Positions 28,180 through 37,703 of a stretch of DNA of 64,000 nucleotides are shown here, in pieces. A program made the translations under genes and the position numbers. The DNA lies in the NCBI GenBank assembly GCA_019751815.1, contig JAIEMW010000001.1, forward strand, positions 256,197-320,196, given 5' to 3'. The DNA comes from Cyanobacteriota bacterium. Lineage in GTDB: Bacteria; Cyanobacteriota; Vampirovibrionia; Vampirovibrionales; Vampirovibrionaceae. Under the pieces are notes generated by a model. That model was not told the DNA's origin. It searched no databases and saw nothing but the letters and a program-made list of their open reading frames with translations. The first letter of the stretch is position 1. Each line of letters starts with the position of its first letter.

Positions 28180-29796
28180 CTAGCGGATAATTAGCTGACT
28201 GGGTGAAAAAGAATCCGGTCTCGCCTCTCGCCAGGCCCGAAGATAGCGTCCTGGAGGGGCTTTATCTAGAAGCGCTCCTGGCTCTAAGTAATCGTAGAGC
28301 TCTGCAAGTGTTTTGGACTCATGGCTGTTAATCCGCTGGAAAATGTGCCAGGGCCGAAGCTCAGAAGGGTGGGATAGACCCGCTGCAGCCAGCATTTCTA
28401 AAAATGTTTTAATGGTAGCCTTGTGGTATTGAGCCACTCGCGCGCTCTTATGCTCGACAACAAGGCCTTTCATAAGGTCTTGGTTTTGTGTAGCCACGCC
28501 CGTTGGGCAGGTATTTGCGTGGCACTGCAGTGCTTGGATACAACCCAGGGCAAACATCATCCCGCGGGCAGAGTTACACATATCTGCACCAAGTGCTAAG
28601 GTTTTTGCAATATGAAAACCATTGGAGACTTTCCCGCTAGCGATAACCCGAATCTTTTCTCTAAGATTGCACCCATTGAGTGCGTTATGAACGAAAAATA
28701 GTCCGTCATACAGGGGAGTACCTACATTGTCAGAAAATTCTAGCGGGGCCGCCCCAGTACCGCCTTCCCCACCGTCGACAGTGATAAAATCCGGGAGCAG
28801 TCCCGTTTCGAGCATTGCCTTGCAGATGGCAAAAAATTCGTGAGGATTACCCACGCAGAGTTTAAATCCCACGGGCTTACCGCCAGAAAGTTTTCTAAGC
28901 TCTGTGACAAAATTCAGTAACCCAATGGGAGAATCAAAAGCAGAGTGTCCCGGGGGTGATAGGACATCTTTGTCCATGCCGACACCCCGAATTTGGGCGA
29001 TTTCTGGGGTGATTTTGCTTTTGGGTAGAATACCACCATGCCCTGGTTTGGCGCCTTGAGACAGTTTGACCTCAATCATCTTCACATTTTCAATGGCGGC
29101 CTTTTCTGCAAAGGCATCCGGGCAGAAAGTGCCGTCCGGTTTTCGGGCACTGAAATAACCAGTCCCTAACTGCCAAATGATGTCGCCACCTGGCTCTAGA
29201 TGATAAGGGCTGAGCCCGCCTTCACCCGTGTTATGAGCAAAGCCGCCAATTTTAGCTCCGGTGTTGAGTGCCAGTACGGCATTTTTACTGAGAGAGCCGT
29301 AACTCATGGCAGAAACGTTGAAGAGTGATGCCATATAAGGCTTTAAACAATGCTCTCCACCCACTTGTATGCGAGGTTCTTGGGACAATATTGCTGCAGG
29401 ATGAATAGAATGGTTAATCCAGCTATATCCAGGCTCGTACACATTTTCCTTGGTACCAAAAGGGCTCGTGTTAAGGGCTTTTTTAGCTCGCTGATATATA
29501 TTAGAGCGGTTGTTGCGGTTAAACGGGCGTCCGTCTGTATCTGATTCAACAAAGTATTGATTAATTTCCGGTCGAATGGATTCAAGGAGATAGCGCCCAT
29601 GCCCTAGGAGCGGGAAATTCCGCTTGATGGCTTGCTTGGTTTGCAGCACATCTTGAAATCCAACGTAGATCAGGGGCAGTGTGAGGCAATAGGCCCAACG
29701 GATGCCTGGGTTGAAGACAGCAATTCCCTCAATGAGTGCAAAGCTGAGCACACTGCTCGCGTAAAATAGCTTACGAATAGGGAAGTGACCAAACAT
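28180..29796 (-). CDS. FMN-binding glutamate synthase family protein
   Basis: A 538-residue protein with an N-terminal hydrophobic hairpin (residues about 10-50) and then the FMN barrel of the glutamate synthase central domain: MSYGSLSKNAVLALN, AHNTGEGGLSPYHL, VEVKLSQGAKPGHGG in slightly altered form (IEVKLSQGAKPGHGG), DFITVDGGEGGTGAAP and CHANTCPTGVATQ. It lacks the glutaminase domain, so it is not a complete GltB. Such stand-alone proteins are common and mostly uncharacterised; suggested roles are ammonia-dependent glutamate synthesis or flavin redox reactions at the membrane. Confidence 0.8.
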   Translation of the reverse strand: MFGHFPIRKLFYASSVLSFALIEGIAVFNPGIRWAYCLTLPLIYVGFQDVLQTKQAIKRNFPLLGHGRYLLESIRPEINQYFVESDTDGRPFNRNNRSNIYQRAKKALNTSPFGTKENVYEPGYSWINHSIHPAAILSQEPRIQVGGEHCLKPYMASLFNVSAMSYGSLSKNAVLALNTGAKIGGFAHNTGEGGLSPYHLEPGGDIIWQLGTGYFSARKPDGTFCPDAFAEKAAIENVKMIEVKLSQGAKPGHGGILPKSKITPEIAQIRGVGMDKDVLSPPGHSAFDSPIGLLNFVTELRKLSGGKPVGFKLCVGNPHEFFAICKAMLETGLLPDFITVDGGEGGTGAAPLEFSDNVGTPLYDGLFFVHNALNGCNLREKIRVIASGKVSNGFHIAKTLALGADMCNSARGMMFALGCIQALQCHANTCPTGVATQNQDLMKGLVVEHKSARVAQYHKATIKTFLEMLAAAGLSHPSELRPWHIFQRINSHESKTLAELYDYLEPGALLDKAPPGRYLRAWREARPDSFSPSQLIIR

Positions 29797-29982
29797 GTCG
29801 TCATCCTTTTAATAGAAACACTCGAACTCAAGAATAAAATATGGCTTTTATGGCTTTGCCAGCAGGGGAGTGTACTTATTCTAGCTTATTTCTTGCCTTT
29901 GAGCGTGTTTAGACCACAGTTCAATGCGGGCATGTTATAACTAAGCATCAGAGTCTGCGATCGTAATACTCAGGCATAAGGA

Positions 29983-30417
29983 ATGGGAACCCCGTCGATG
30001 GAACCCTTATATTCACGACATTTTACACTTGAAGAGGCTGCAGGACTCATTCCTGAGATGCGGCGACTATTTGCTCAAATTCAGCAAGAGCTGAGTGATT
30101 TGCGTGAGCCGATTGTGCTTTATACCAGAATGCTAGAAATGAATACTGAACTAGATGAAAATGCAGGGCTCTCAGCATTACTCAAAGAAAAATGGGAAGC
30201 CTATCAAGAGCGCTTAACCGATTGGCTGCATTATTTTGAGCAACGGGGAATTTTGGTGAGAGAGTTGGAACGCGGGTTGATTGACTTCCCCTACCTGAGC
30301 AAAACTGGAGAAGAGTTTTTGCTGTGTTGGCTCTTTGATGAAGAGGCCTTGTTCTATTTCCATGACCCGGTCGAGGGGTTTCAGGGACGCCAGCCGATTA
30401 CTTTGCTGCCTGATTAA
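29983..30417 (+). CDS. DUF2203 domain protein
   Basis: A 144-residue protein with the DUF2203 pattern: FTLEEAAGLIPEMRRLFAQI at the N-terminus (a helical start), a central helical stretch, RGLIDFPYL, and the C-terminal block FLLCWLFDEEALFYFHD followed by EGFQGRQPI. The family is widespread in bacteria and has no established role. The start may be the ATG at 29998, since AAGGA directly abuts the ATG at 29983. Its 3' end overlaps the converging GT39 gene by 20 bases. Confidence 0.8.
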   Translation: MGTPSMEPLYSRHFTLEEAAGLIPEMRRLFAQIQQELSDLREPIVLYTRMLEMNTELDENAGLSALLKEKWEAYQERLTDWLHYFEQRGILVRELERGLIDFPYLSKTGEEFLLCWLFDEEALFYFHDPVEGFQGRQPITLLPD

Positions 30418-32149
30418 TTCTCAATAGGCAGAAACTGCCGGCGGGTTTGGAGCATTCTAACAGCTGAAAATGCTGACCGTGTCTTCTGAGTAAGTGTTGA
30501 GTAATCGGGTCTGTGGCAGCGGTGATTTGACCGCCTTTGATCTCTGGGGCGAGTAGAACGTATCGAAACGCTCGTTGGCGAATCTGACGCCATTGGCTGT
30601 CGGCCAAGGTATCGAGCATTTGATTCACCACGAGTTGAATTTGAGCCGTAGAAGTTTTCCCGCTGGATGTTTTCCCAATAGACGTTAGCGGGGGATGCGG
30701 GATGAGCGAAAAATAATCCCACACCGGTCTTTCAGCGTAAATCGCAGTGGGCAAGGGTAACTCTGTGGTCCAAATCCAGTCATTGGGCTTGGTTCGCTTT
30801 CTCACCACTTCCACAATCGATTGAAATTCATCCCAAATGCGAGGGTTTTGCGGATTAGTGCCCCCGGCCAGTGATTGGGTGAGTGGATCGCCGCCTTGTT
30901 GCTTGTGAGAGAGCTTCTCGAAAAAGTGCTGGCCGTAGCAAGCGGCATTGACTAATAACAGTAAACACAACAGACTCAACCCTACTTTTTTCCAAGCGGT
31001 TTGAGTGCTTTGCCAAACATAGGCAAAGAGAAAAACCCATAACAACGGCAGCAACGGGAGCAGAAAACGCTCATACTGCTGATGGAAACTCCACCATGGC
31101 AGAATGAGTAAATAGCTCAAAAGATACAGCTGGTACAAGGGAAAGCCTTTCTGGGGAGATGCTTTCTGCAGGCACGCTTTACCGAGTTGGTAGAAAAAAA
31201 ACAGTCCGAGCGGAAAGCCCACTAATAATAAGAATTTTTCAGGCAAGGTTTTTAAAAACGGGAAAAAGCTCACCGCGATGTATTGAATCAAGGCACTCAG
31301 TCCAGAGGTAAACAAGCCGAGCGGACTGTACTCATTGGTGAGATCCATCACGATGGAATGCGCGTATGACTCGTTGAAGGATCGGTACAGTACCGTGCCG
31401 TCCATAATGTCTGTGGGCGGGTGGGCACTCCCCCAGCAGACCCATGGGAGAATGCATAGGCCAATTCCCAATAACGTGGCTATGGACCATTTGGGGCGCC
31501 CTTCTTTCCAGTGCCAGATGCTGAGGGCTAGCCCCATCACCAACCCAAAAGAGCGTATATAACAGAGTAGGAGTGAGAAAAAAAGCATCGCACCATGGCG
31601 TTTTTGACGTGATAACTCATGGGGAGGCACCGTGCTGAGCCAAAGAATGACAGTACTGATCAGGCAAAACAGCGGTTCACTCAGTAGCTCTGTAGCCACA
31701 TTCATCCAGGCTGGATTGAGCCCCAAAAGCCCTATGCCCAGAAATGAAAACGGCAGTAGTAAATATTTTTTGTCAGGCCAGTTCGCAGCCAATTGCTGGC
31801 TTGCCCACACAGAAAACATCCCCGTACTCAGCGCGGCAATGCTAAGGTTGATGATTTTGAGCAACGGAGCATGGGCCGTAAAAGAGGGAAGCATATAGAT
31901 AAAAGGCGCAAGAAGGCAGGATAAACCCGGAGGGTACTTTACCAAAGCAGGTTGGCCTGGAAAAAACGGCATGTGGTACCCCAGACCCATTGCCAGTGCT
32001 TTGGCTCCTAGATAGTAGTAGCCATCATCCAGCTCAAACCCAATCAAATACAGATCCGTAATGCTGAGATATAGCCGGGCAAGAAGAAGGGTAACACCAA
32101 TAAAAATAAGAATATCCCGTCGACTCGTGGGCGTTTGGGGGATGCTCAT
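30398..32149 (-). CDS. GT39/ArnT-like membrane glycosyltransferase
   Basis: A polytopic membrane protein of 583 residues with about a dozen hydrophobic segments and an acidic first loop, FELDDGYYYLGAKALAMGLGY, typical of dolichyl-phosphate-mannose/ArnT-type (GT39, GT-C fold) enzymes, followed by KYPPGLSCLLAPF. These use lipid-linked sugars to glycosylate lipids or proteins at the outer face of the inner membrane. The start overlaps the stop of the MauE-like gene by four bases, indicating coupling. The sugar and acceptor are unknown. Confidence 0.75.
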   Translation of the reverse strand: MSIPQTPTSRRDILIFIGVTLLLARLYLSITDLYLIGFELDDGYYYLGAKALAMGLGYHMPFFPGQPALVKYPPGLSCLLAPFIYMLPSFTAHAPLLKIINLSIAALSTGMFSVWASQQLAANWPDKKYLLLPFSFLGIGLLGLNPAWMNVATELLSEPLFCLISTVILWLSTVPPHELSRQKRHGAMLFFSLLLCYIRSFGLVMGLALSIWHWKEGRPKWSIATLLGIGLCILPWVCWGSAHPPTDIMDGTVLYRSFNESYAHSIVMDLTNEYSPLGLFTSGLSALIQYIAVSFFPFLKTLPEKFLLLVGFPLGLFFFYQLGKACLQKASPQKGFPLYQLYLLSYLLILPWWSFHQQYERFLLPLLPLLWVFLFAYVWQSTQTAWKKVGLSLLCLLLLVNAACYGQHFFEKLSHKQQGGDPLTQSLAGGTNPQNPRIWDEFQSIVEVVRKRTKPNDWIWTTELPLPTAIYAERPVWDYFSLIPHPPLTSIGKTSSGKTSTAQIQLVVNQMLDTLADSQWRQIRQRAFRYVLLAPEIKGGQITAATDPITQHLLRRHGQHFQLLECSKPAGSFCLLRINQAAK

Positions 32150-32685
32150 TCTGGTGAATCTTCTGGGTGAGGGTTTTCAGTTGACGCTTTTGTCTCTTCT
32201 TGATTGAGCCAGTGGTCAACACTGAGCTTTGACTGAGGAAAGAAAAATAAATACGCACAGCCCGCAAAAAGAAAAACATCACGCCCCACGAGCCACCACG
32301 TAACTGGCTCAGGAGCACTGCCGCCCACATAGCAACCGCACTCAATCGCATCTCCCCGAATTAAGACAACAGAGAGCGCAATAATAAAAGATAAAAGCAA
32401 TCCCCCACAAGCCGCTGCAGTGATACGGGTAAACAAACCCACTAAAAGATAGAGCCCAATCAAAATTTCTAGCCAAGGCAGGCAGCCTGCATAAATACTG
32501 GCAATATTAGGGGGGAGCATGTGATAGGCTTGAACGGTACTGGCAAAGTCTTTGGCGTGTTGCAGTTTTTCCACCCCTGGCATCAGAAAGTAATAGACCA
32601 TCACCCCCCGTAAACCCAAGGTGAGCCAAGGCTGTAGTCGTTGATGAGCCGGATGGGAGAAAATAGACAAAAATTTGGACACCAT
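32146..32685 (-). CDS. MauE/DoxX-family membrane protein
   Basis: A 179-residue protein with four predicted membrane helices. The core pattern GLRGVMVYYFLMPGVEKLQ and the paired helices with a Cys pair in IECGCYVG resemble the MauE branch of DoxX, which works with thioredoxin-like proteins on disulphide chemistry. It is transcribed away from a TlpA-like thioredoxin gene 87 bp off, an arrangement that supports a redox partnership. It is coupled to the GT39 gene. The C-terminal tail is charged and poorly conserved. Confidence 0.7.
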   Translation of the reverse strand: MVSKFLSIFSHPAHQRLQPWLTLGLRGVMVYYFLMPGVEKLQHAKDFASTVQAYHMLPPNIASIYAGCLPWLEILIGLYLLVGLFTRITAAACGGLLLSFIIALSVVLIRGDAIECGCYVGGSAPEPVTWWLVGRDVFLFAGCAYLFFFPQSKLSVDHWLNQEETKASTENPHPEDSPE

Positions 32686-32772
32686 GAGCGCCTCAACGTC
32701 CTATTAATCGGAATACAATTTTCATTATAGAATAGGAATAATTCTCGGATAGTTTTAGGGTCAATCATTGCT

Positions 32773-33402
32773 ATGGGTATCGCTGATAAAAAAGAAACGA
32801 ACAAACCCCCAATGTCAGTCAAAAAACAATGGCTGATAGGGCTCACGATACTGCTGTTGGCAGGAATTGGTGGTTACGTCTATTATCAGCAAACCGCTGT
32901 GGATAATGGAGGGACCTCTCCGTTGGATCCTTCTGGTAAACCTGCAAAGGAAGTCCCCTTATTAACCGAAGGGGCCAAAATCCCCTCGTTTCGGTTGTCT
33001 TCCATTGACGGTCAATATGTGAGTTTGGCCGAGTATCAGGCCAGAAAAAAACCGATTCTATTTGAGTTTTTTGCGTCGTGGTGCCCGCACTGTCAACATA
33101 GCGCCCCGGTCCTGAAAAAGTTTTACGAAAAACATAAAGCCAATCTCATCATTCTGGGGATTAATGCCGGAGACCGTCCTGGGGGACCCTCCACATCGCT
33201 GGATTATCAGGCTGCCTATAAGATTGATTTCCCCATTCTGGAAAGACCCTTTCCTGAGCTTTTAGACCAGTTTCATGTCCAGTCGTTTCCCACGTTTTAT
33301 CTGACGGATGCTTCTGGAACCGTACTTTGGGCCTTTAAAGGGACTTTGACCCCTCGTGAGGTCTCTGTTCTGGAAAAAAAATTGTCGAAACTGACCCATT
33401 AG
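32773..33402 (+). CDS. TlpA/ResA-like membrane-anchored thioredoxin
   Basis: A 209-residue protein: one N-terminal membrane anchor (LIGLTILLLAGIGGYVYY) followed by an outward-facing thioredoxin domain with a CPHC active site in FFASWCPHCQHSAP and the cis-Pro in VQSFPTFYLTD. It probably reduces or isomerises disulphides outside the membrane, for example in cytochrome c maturation. It diverges from the MauE-like gene. The last 68 bases overlap the end of the converging hybrid kinase gene, an unusually long antisense overlap. Confidence 0.8.
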   Translation: MGIADKKETNKPPMSVKKQWLIGLTILLLAGIGGYVYYQQTAVDNGGTSPLDPSGKPAKEVPLLTEGAKIPSFRLSSIDGQYVSLAEYQARKKPILFEFFASWCPHCQHSAPVLKKFYEKHKANLIILGINAGDRPGGPSTSLDYQAAYKIDFPILERPFPELLDQFHVQSFPTFYLTDASGTVLWAFKGTLTPREVSVLEKKLSKLTH

Positions 33403-35560
33403 ACTCATTCACCGGATCATGGGTATTGCTTGCAAACGAGGGATGCCGAAACAGTGAGTTCAGGAGTTGGAACAGCTGCTCCGGGCGAATCGGTTTTGAG
33501 AGATAGTGAGACATCCCGGCTCGAAGACACTTATGTTTGTCTTCGGGGTATGCATGCGCGGTCAGTGCAATAATGGGGACAGCCGTTTGACTGCGATCAG
33601 CCCGGTCAGTCTCAAGTACTCGGATTGCCTGAGTGGCCTTGTAGCCGTCTAATACGGGCATTTGCACATCCATTAAAACCGCATCAAAGAAATCACCAGT
33701 CTCTAAACTCTTTTGAAACAGCTGTATTGCCTCTTCGCCGTGGTTGGCTATTGCAACCTGACATCCCCGTTGTGTCAATAAATGGCTGAGGAGTTTTTGG
33801 TTCACGCGTTGGTCTTCTACAATCAAAAAACGGCACTGATTGGCTGCTTTGGGGGTGATCGCTGTATACACAAAATCAGGATTGGCAATGTTGTTTGCAA
33901 TGAATGCGGTTTCTGTATTTTTGATGCTTGCTTGGGGCAAGCTAAATTCAAAGATAAACCGGGTTCCAGGCTGTTCGTCTTTTCGGGCTTCACACCAAAG
34001 ACGACCGTTCATCATCTGACTTAATTGATAGGAAATGCTCAGTCCAAGGCCGGTTCCACCGTATTGTCGGTTGATCGAATCATCCGCCTGCATAAACGGT
34101 TGAAACAAGTTGTTGCGTTTTTCTTCAGCAATCCCAATCCCACTGTCTTCCACAATGAGCGTGAAATGCCATTCCTCATTTTCATCGGCCTTGGCCTGGA
34201 CAGAAATTAAAATCTCGCCAGTGTCAGTGAATTTAATCGCGTTGTCCACCAAATTTTGGAGGACTTGTCTCAGACGGGCTGGATCCCCTGTAAAGTAGGG
34301 CGGCAGTGACTTGGGTAAAGGTGTCTCAGTCCAGAGAAGTTCTTTCTGTTCTGCACGCAATTTTAACGGGTGGAGGGTATCTTTGAGTAAGTCAGGAAGT
34401 GAAAACTGGGTATGCTCAATCGTAAATTTGCCGGACTCAATTTTAGAGAAGTCCAATAAATCATTGACGATGGTGAGTAAATGCTCAGCAGAGCGCTGAC
34501 CCATTTCCAAATGTTCATGCTGTTCTGATGTTAAAGGAGAATGGAGCACCAGATGCATCATCCCGATAATCCCGTTCAGTGGGGAGCGAATCTCATGGCT
34601 CATATTGGCTAAAAATGAAGATTTTAGGCGGGTGAGTTCCCAGGCCTTTTGGGAGGCTTGTTTGAGTGCGGTTTCCATGGTCTTTCGTTTGGAGATTTCT
34701 TTACAGACAAATACTGCTCCGGTCAGTGCACGACCTTCTACGATCGGACTGATGGTTAGCTCCATTGGCCGTGATTGGCTCGAAACCTCATTATCAAATA
34801 GAGGATTATCCTGTCGGGTGAGAGGCCAGTCGATCTCAATCGTAATGGGTTCTGTTTCTGGAGTCAGACAGGCAATAATGAGTTGCTCTGAGGCGGGTTT
34901 GTTTTTGATGTGGGCTGCCTTACACAGCAGGCTGCTTAATTTCTCTGTATCTATCCATTGGCTGATCGCATGATCCAAGACTTGATACGAAGATTGTTGG
35001 AAAAGATGAATGGCTGCGGGATTCATAAATGTCAAATGTTCATCCAGATCAATCCCAAAAAGGGCATCTCCCACAGATTGTAGAATTAATTCATGTTGAT
35101 GGCTGAGCCGCAGTAATGATGCTTCTGCTTGTCTGACCTGCCTTTCAACCGCTTTATAACGGATGGCTGAAGTGATGGCTTGATACAATAATGAACCGGT
35201 TAATTTAGATTTTGGGAGGTAATTCGCGGCACCCGCTTTCATCATGTCAACCGCGAGTAATTCATCTCCGTAACCAGTTGTGATAATCACTGGGATATCA
35301 ATTTCTTGTTGCTGCCATAGTTGCAGCAATTCTAGGCCGTTGGCATCTGGGAGTAAGTGGTCCAAAATAATACAATCGACGTTTTGTTGTGCCAGAATAA
35401 TTCTGCCCTGCGTGGCGTCGGGAGCCTCAATAACATTCCAACTGGTCGCCAAAGGGGCAAGTTTTCGTTTAATAAGAGCTCGGTCCACATTATCGTCATC
35501 GATAACGAGTATCTGTAACGTCTCTAAATTCTTCGGTTTGAATGGAATCACTTGACTCAT
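33335..35560 (-). CDS. hybrid sensor histidine kinase (REC-PAS-HisKA-HATPase-REC)
   Basis: A 741-residue soluble kinase. The N-terminal receiver has VIDDDNVD and the phospho-acceptor Asp in IILDHLLPD. A PAS-like region (LFGIDLDEHLTFMNPAA) follows, then an H-box MSHEIRSPLNGIIG, N-box VDNAIKFTDTG, G-boxes DSGIGI and GGTGLGLSIS, and a second receiver with VLMDVQMPVLDG. The ATG at 35560 follows AAAGGGA. No membrane segment is seen, so the signal is cytoplasmic or comes through the partner kinase. Together with the response regulator and kinase genes immediately upstream it forms a local phosphorelay. The C-terminal 25 residues are the part overlapping TlpA. Confidence 0.85.
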   Translation of the reverse strand: MSQVIPFKPKNLETLQILVIDDDNVDRALIKRKLAPLATSWNVIEAPDATQGRIILAQQNVDCIILDHLLPDANGLELLQLWQQQEIDIPVIITTGYGDELLAVDMMKAGAANYLPKSKLTGSLLYQAITSAIRYKAVERQVRQAEASLLRLSHQHELILQSVGDALFGIDLDEHLTFMNPAAIHLFQQSSYQVLDHAISQWIDTEKLSSLLCKAAHIKNKPASEQLIIACLTPETEPITIEIDWPLTRQDNPLFDNEVSSQSRPMELTISPIVEGRALTGAVFVCKEISKRKTMETALKQASQKAWELTRLKSSFLANMSHEIRSPLNGIIGMMHLVLHSPLTSEQHEHLEMGQRSAEHLLTIVNDLLDFSKIESGKFTIEHTQFSLPDLLKDTLHPLKLRAEQKELLWTETPLPKSLPPYFTGDPARLRQVLQNLVDNAIKFTDTGEILISVQAKADENEEWHFTLIVEDSGIGIAEEKRNNLFQPFMQADDSINRQYGGTGLGLSISYQLSQMMNGRLWCEARKDEQPGTRFIFEFSLPQASIKNTETAFIANNIANPDFVYTAITPKAANQCRFLIVEDQRVNQKLLSHLLTQRGCQVAIANHGEEAIQLFQKSLETGDFFDAVLMDVQMPVLDGYKATQAIRVLETDRADRSQTAVPIIALTAHAYPEDKHKCLRAGMSHYLSKPIRPEQLFQLLNSLFRHPSFASNTHDPVNESNGSVSTIFFPEQRPHEGSKSL

Positions 35561-35584
35561 CACAAAAGTCCCTTTGAATTGTAT

Positions 35585-36067
35585 TTAGGGGAGTATGGCT
35601 GTTTTTAAAAATTCGTCGAGAAGCTGGATCTGTTGACTGAATACTCTGGGATCAAGCGGTTTTTTAAAATAACCAGCAACGTTATATTCATAAGCTTTAA
35701 GGACATCATCCGGGTTATCAGAAGTGGTTAACACAAAAATATAGAGACTGTTCCACGTTGGATGTCGTCGAATGACAGAGAGAAATTCCAGTCCTCCCAA
35801 GCGGGGCATGTTGAGATCCAGTAACACGACTGTGGGTTTTTGAATGTGTGTCATACTGGTTAAATAATCAAGGGCTTCTTGCCCGTCTCGACAACAGTGT
35901 ATACGGTGGTTTTGATTCACGTGACGAAATGCTCGTTTGAGCGCCATAATATCCACATCATCGTCATCGATAATCAAAATATTCAACGCATCGGGTGAGC
36001 TCAGGCTACTCATTGTTGAATATACTTTCTTTTCATTTATATTTAGCCTTTCATTTATTTTAGTCAT
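35585..36067 (-). CDS. Rcp1-like single-domain response regulator
   Basis: A receiver domain only (160 residues, or 142 if translation starts at 36013), without output domain. The acidic pocket is IIDDDDVD, the phospho-acceptor Asp is in VLLDLNMPRLGG, and the Thr/Lys pair is in VLTTSDNPDD and FKKPLD. The domain belongs to the Rcp1-type regulators that partner cyanobacterial phytochromes and similar PAS kinases. The ATG directly follows the stop of the upstream kinase (TAGATG), and the hybrid kinase follows 24 bp after, so all three are one operon. Confidence 0.85.
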   Translation of the reverse strand: MTKINERLNINEKKVYSTMSSLSSPDALNILIIDDDDVDIMALKRAFRHVNQNHRIHCCRDGQEALDYLTSMTHIQKPTVVLLDLNMPRLGGLEFLSVIRRHPTWNSLYIFVLTTSDNPDDVLKAYEYNVAGYFKKPLDPRVFSQQIQLLDEFLKTAILP

Positions 36068-37333
36068 CTAGTTTAAAGGCCAGTCAAACTCAAAGGCTGC
36101 ACCGCCTTTGTAATTCGTGTCAATTTGGATACTGCCACTGAGTTCCTCCACAATTTTTTTGACAATTGCTAGACCCACCCCCGTGCTGGTAGCGTCTTCT
36201 TTGGGCTGCAGGGTTTGAAACATTTGAAATACTTTTTCGGTCGCATTATCTGGAATCCCATTGCCGTTGTCCATCACCCGAAAACAAGCCCATTGTTTGG
36301 ATATCATCTTCCATGAAATGTCTAATACCCCATGACGGGGGCTGGGATGGTATTTAATGGCATTACTAATTAAATTGGAAAATACTTGCTGGAGTGCAAT
36401 TTTGGGGGTATCAAAAATGAGGGGATCGGACTGTATTTTGATAGTGAATCCTTCAGGAGGCGATAAAGAATCAATCACTTCAGTTAATAACAGGTGGATA
36501 CTTACCTGGGTTTTGCTTTCTTTAATGCGTCCCACCCGAGAATAAGAAAGAATCCCGTTAATCAGTTGCTCCATTCGATAGACCCGGTTTTTCAGTAAAT
36601 CCATTTGTTCACGCGTGCTATCCGTTAGTACGGACTCTAAATCTTCTGCAATCCATTCGGTCAGGCTAATAATCCCACGCAAGGGTGCTTTTAAATCGTG
36701 TGAGGTGATATACGCAAATTGATCCAGATCGCGGTTAATTCTTTCTAAATGCTCGGTATACACGGCTTGCTCTATCGCACGCTCCCGATCAGCCTCGATG
36801 TGTTTCTTCTGCGTGATATCGTGACTTATGGCTACAAATTGATAAGGCTTTCTTTCAGAATCAAGAAAAGGGACGATAGTGGTATCGACCCAATACAGGC
36901 TTCCGTCTTTTGCCTGGTTTTGAATTTCTCCTTTCCAAACGTGTCCGCTCTGGATGGTATGCCACATGTGCTTGAAAAAATTTTTTGAGTGATAGCCTGA
37001 ATTGACGACCCGATGAGTTTTTCCGATGAGTTCTGCACGGTTATATTGCGAAATATCGCAGAATTTGTCATTGACAAACGTAATGACCCCATTGGCATCT
37101 GTAATGACCACAATGGCGGATTGATCGAGCGCAAACTGGATATCATAGAGTGCTTTAGTTAAGTCTGAAACCGATTGAGGGAGGGTTTGCCCCTCCGTGA
37201 GAGTCGTATGGTTTAAAAATGCCCAATTTGAATCTAATTGTGATGCAGACTGTGTCCCAGGCTGTGATACAGGCAAGGAAGCTGTGAAAGCTGTTTGACT
37301 GGTCTCTTGGGAGACCGGTTGGGATGAGCTCAT
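36068..37333 (-). CDS. PAS-domain sensor histidine kinase
   Basis: A 421-residue soluble kinase. A disordered Gln/Ser/Thr-rich N-terminus of about 60 residues is followed by a PAS domain (DANGVITFVNDKFCDISQYN, then KDGSLYWVDTTIVPF), a short linker, a phytochrome-type H-box YITSHDLKAPLRGII, and an HATPase domain (NLISNAIKYHP, DNGNGIPDN, STGVGLAIVKKIVEEL). The dimerisation region resembles those of cyanobacterial phytochromes, but no GAF/PHY sensor is present. A ribosome site AAAGGGA is ten bases before the ATG. It is the first gene of the three-gene phosphorelay operon. Confidence 0.85.
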   Translation of the reverse strand: MSSSQPVSQETSQTAFTASLPVSQPGTQSASQLDSNWAFLNHTTLTEGQTLPQSVSDLTKALYDIQFALDQSAIVVITDANGVITFVNDKFCDISQYNRAELIGKTHRVVNSGYHSKNFFKHMWHTIQSGHVWKGEIQNQAKDGSLYWVDTTIVPFLDSERKPYQFVAISHDITQKKHIEADRERAIEQAVYTEHLERINRDLDQFAYITSHDLKAPLRGIISLTEWIAEDLESVLTDSTREQMDLLKNRVYRMEQLINGILSYSRVGRIKESKTQVSIHLLLTEVIDSLSPPEGFTIKIQSDPLIFDTPKIALQQVFSNLISNAIKYHPSPRHGVLDISWKMISKQWACFRVMDNGNGIPDNATEKVFQMFQTLQPKEDATSTGVGLAIVKKIVEELSGSIQIDTNYKGGAAFEFDWPLN

Positions 37334-37703
37334 GAAGATTAAATCCCTTTAAGCAGGCTATAGTAGTAATCTTGCGGAAAATTTGAGTGGGTTACTACCG
37401 TTCCAAAGAAGGGGTAACATAGTACTTTTGGGTGGTTGTAATTTTGTATGGCTGACAAGCACTGGGTGCTGTCTCCACTGAATGGGGGAGGTGGATTGCC
37501 TGGGTGCTCATATACACTCAGTAACAGGAAGACATCTCAAGAAGACCTTTTAGGAAGAGAGCCGGGTGAGAAGCAGGTTTCTCAGAAAATAAATTCACAA
37601 CAAAAAAAGTGGTTGGTCGGAAATAGCGGTTGGTTAGAAATAGTGGTTGCTGGCAAATTGAGCTGGCAAAAAAAGACTTTATCGAGGAGGTTGGTAAACG
37701 CTT
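37334..37703. other. intergenic region between kinase operon and small Cys protein gene
   Basis: About 370 bp between divergent genes. It must hold both promoters. The right half contains imperfect repeats of GTTGGT/GTGGTTG elements. A frame of 107 codons from 37448 crosses it, but it lacks a credible product and overlaps the next gene. No RNA gene was recognised. Confidence 0.5.
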
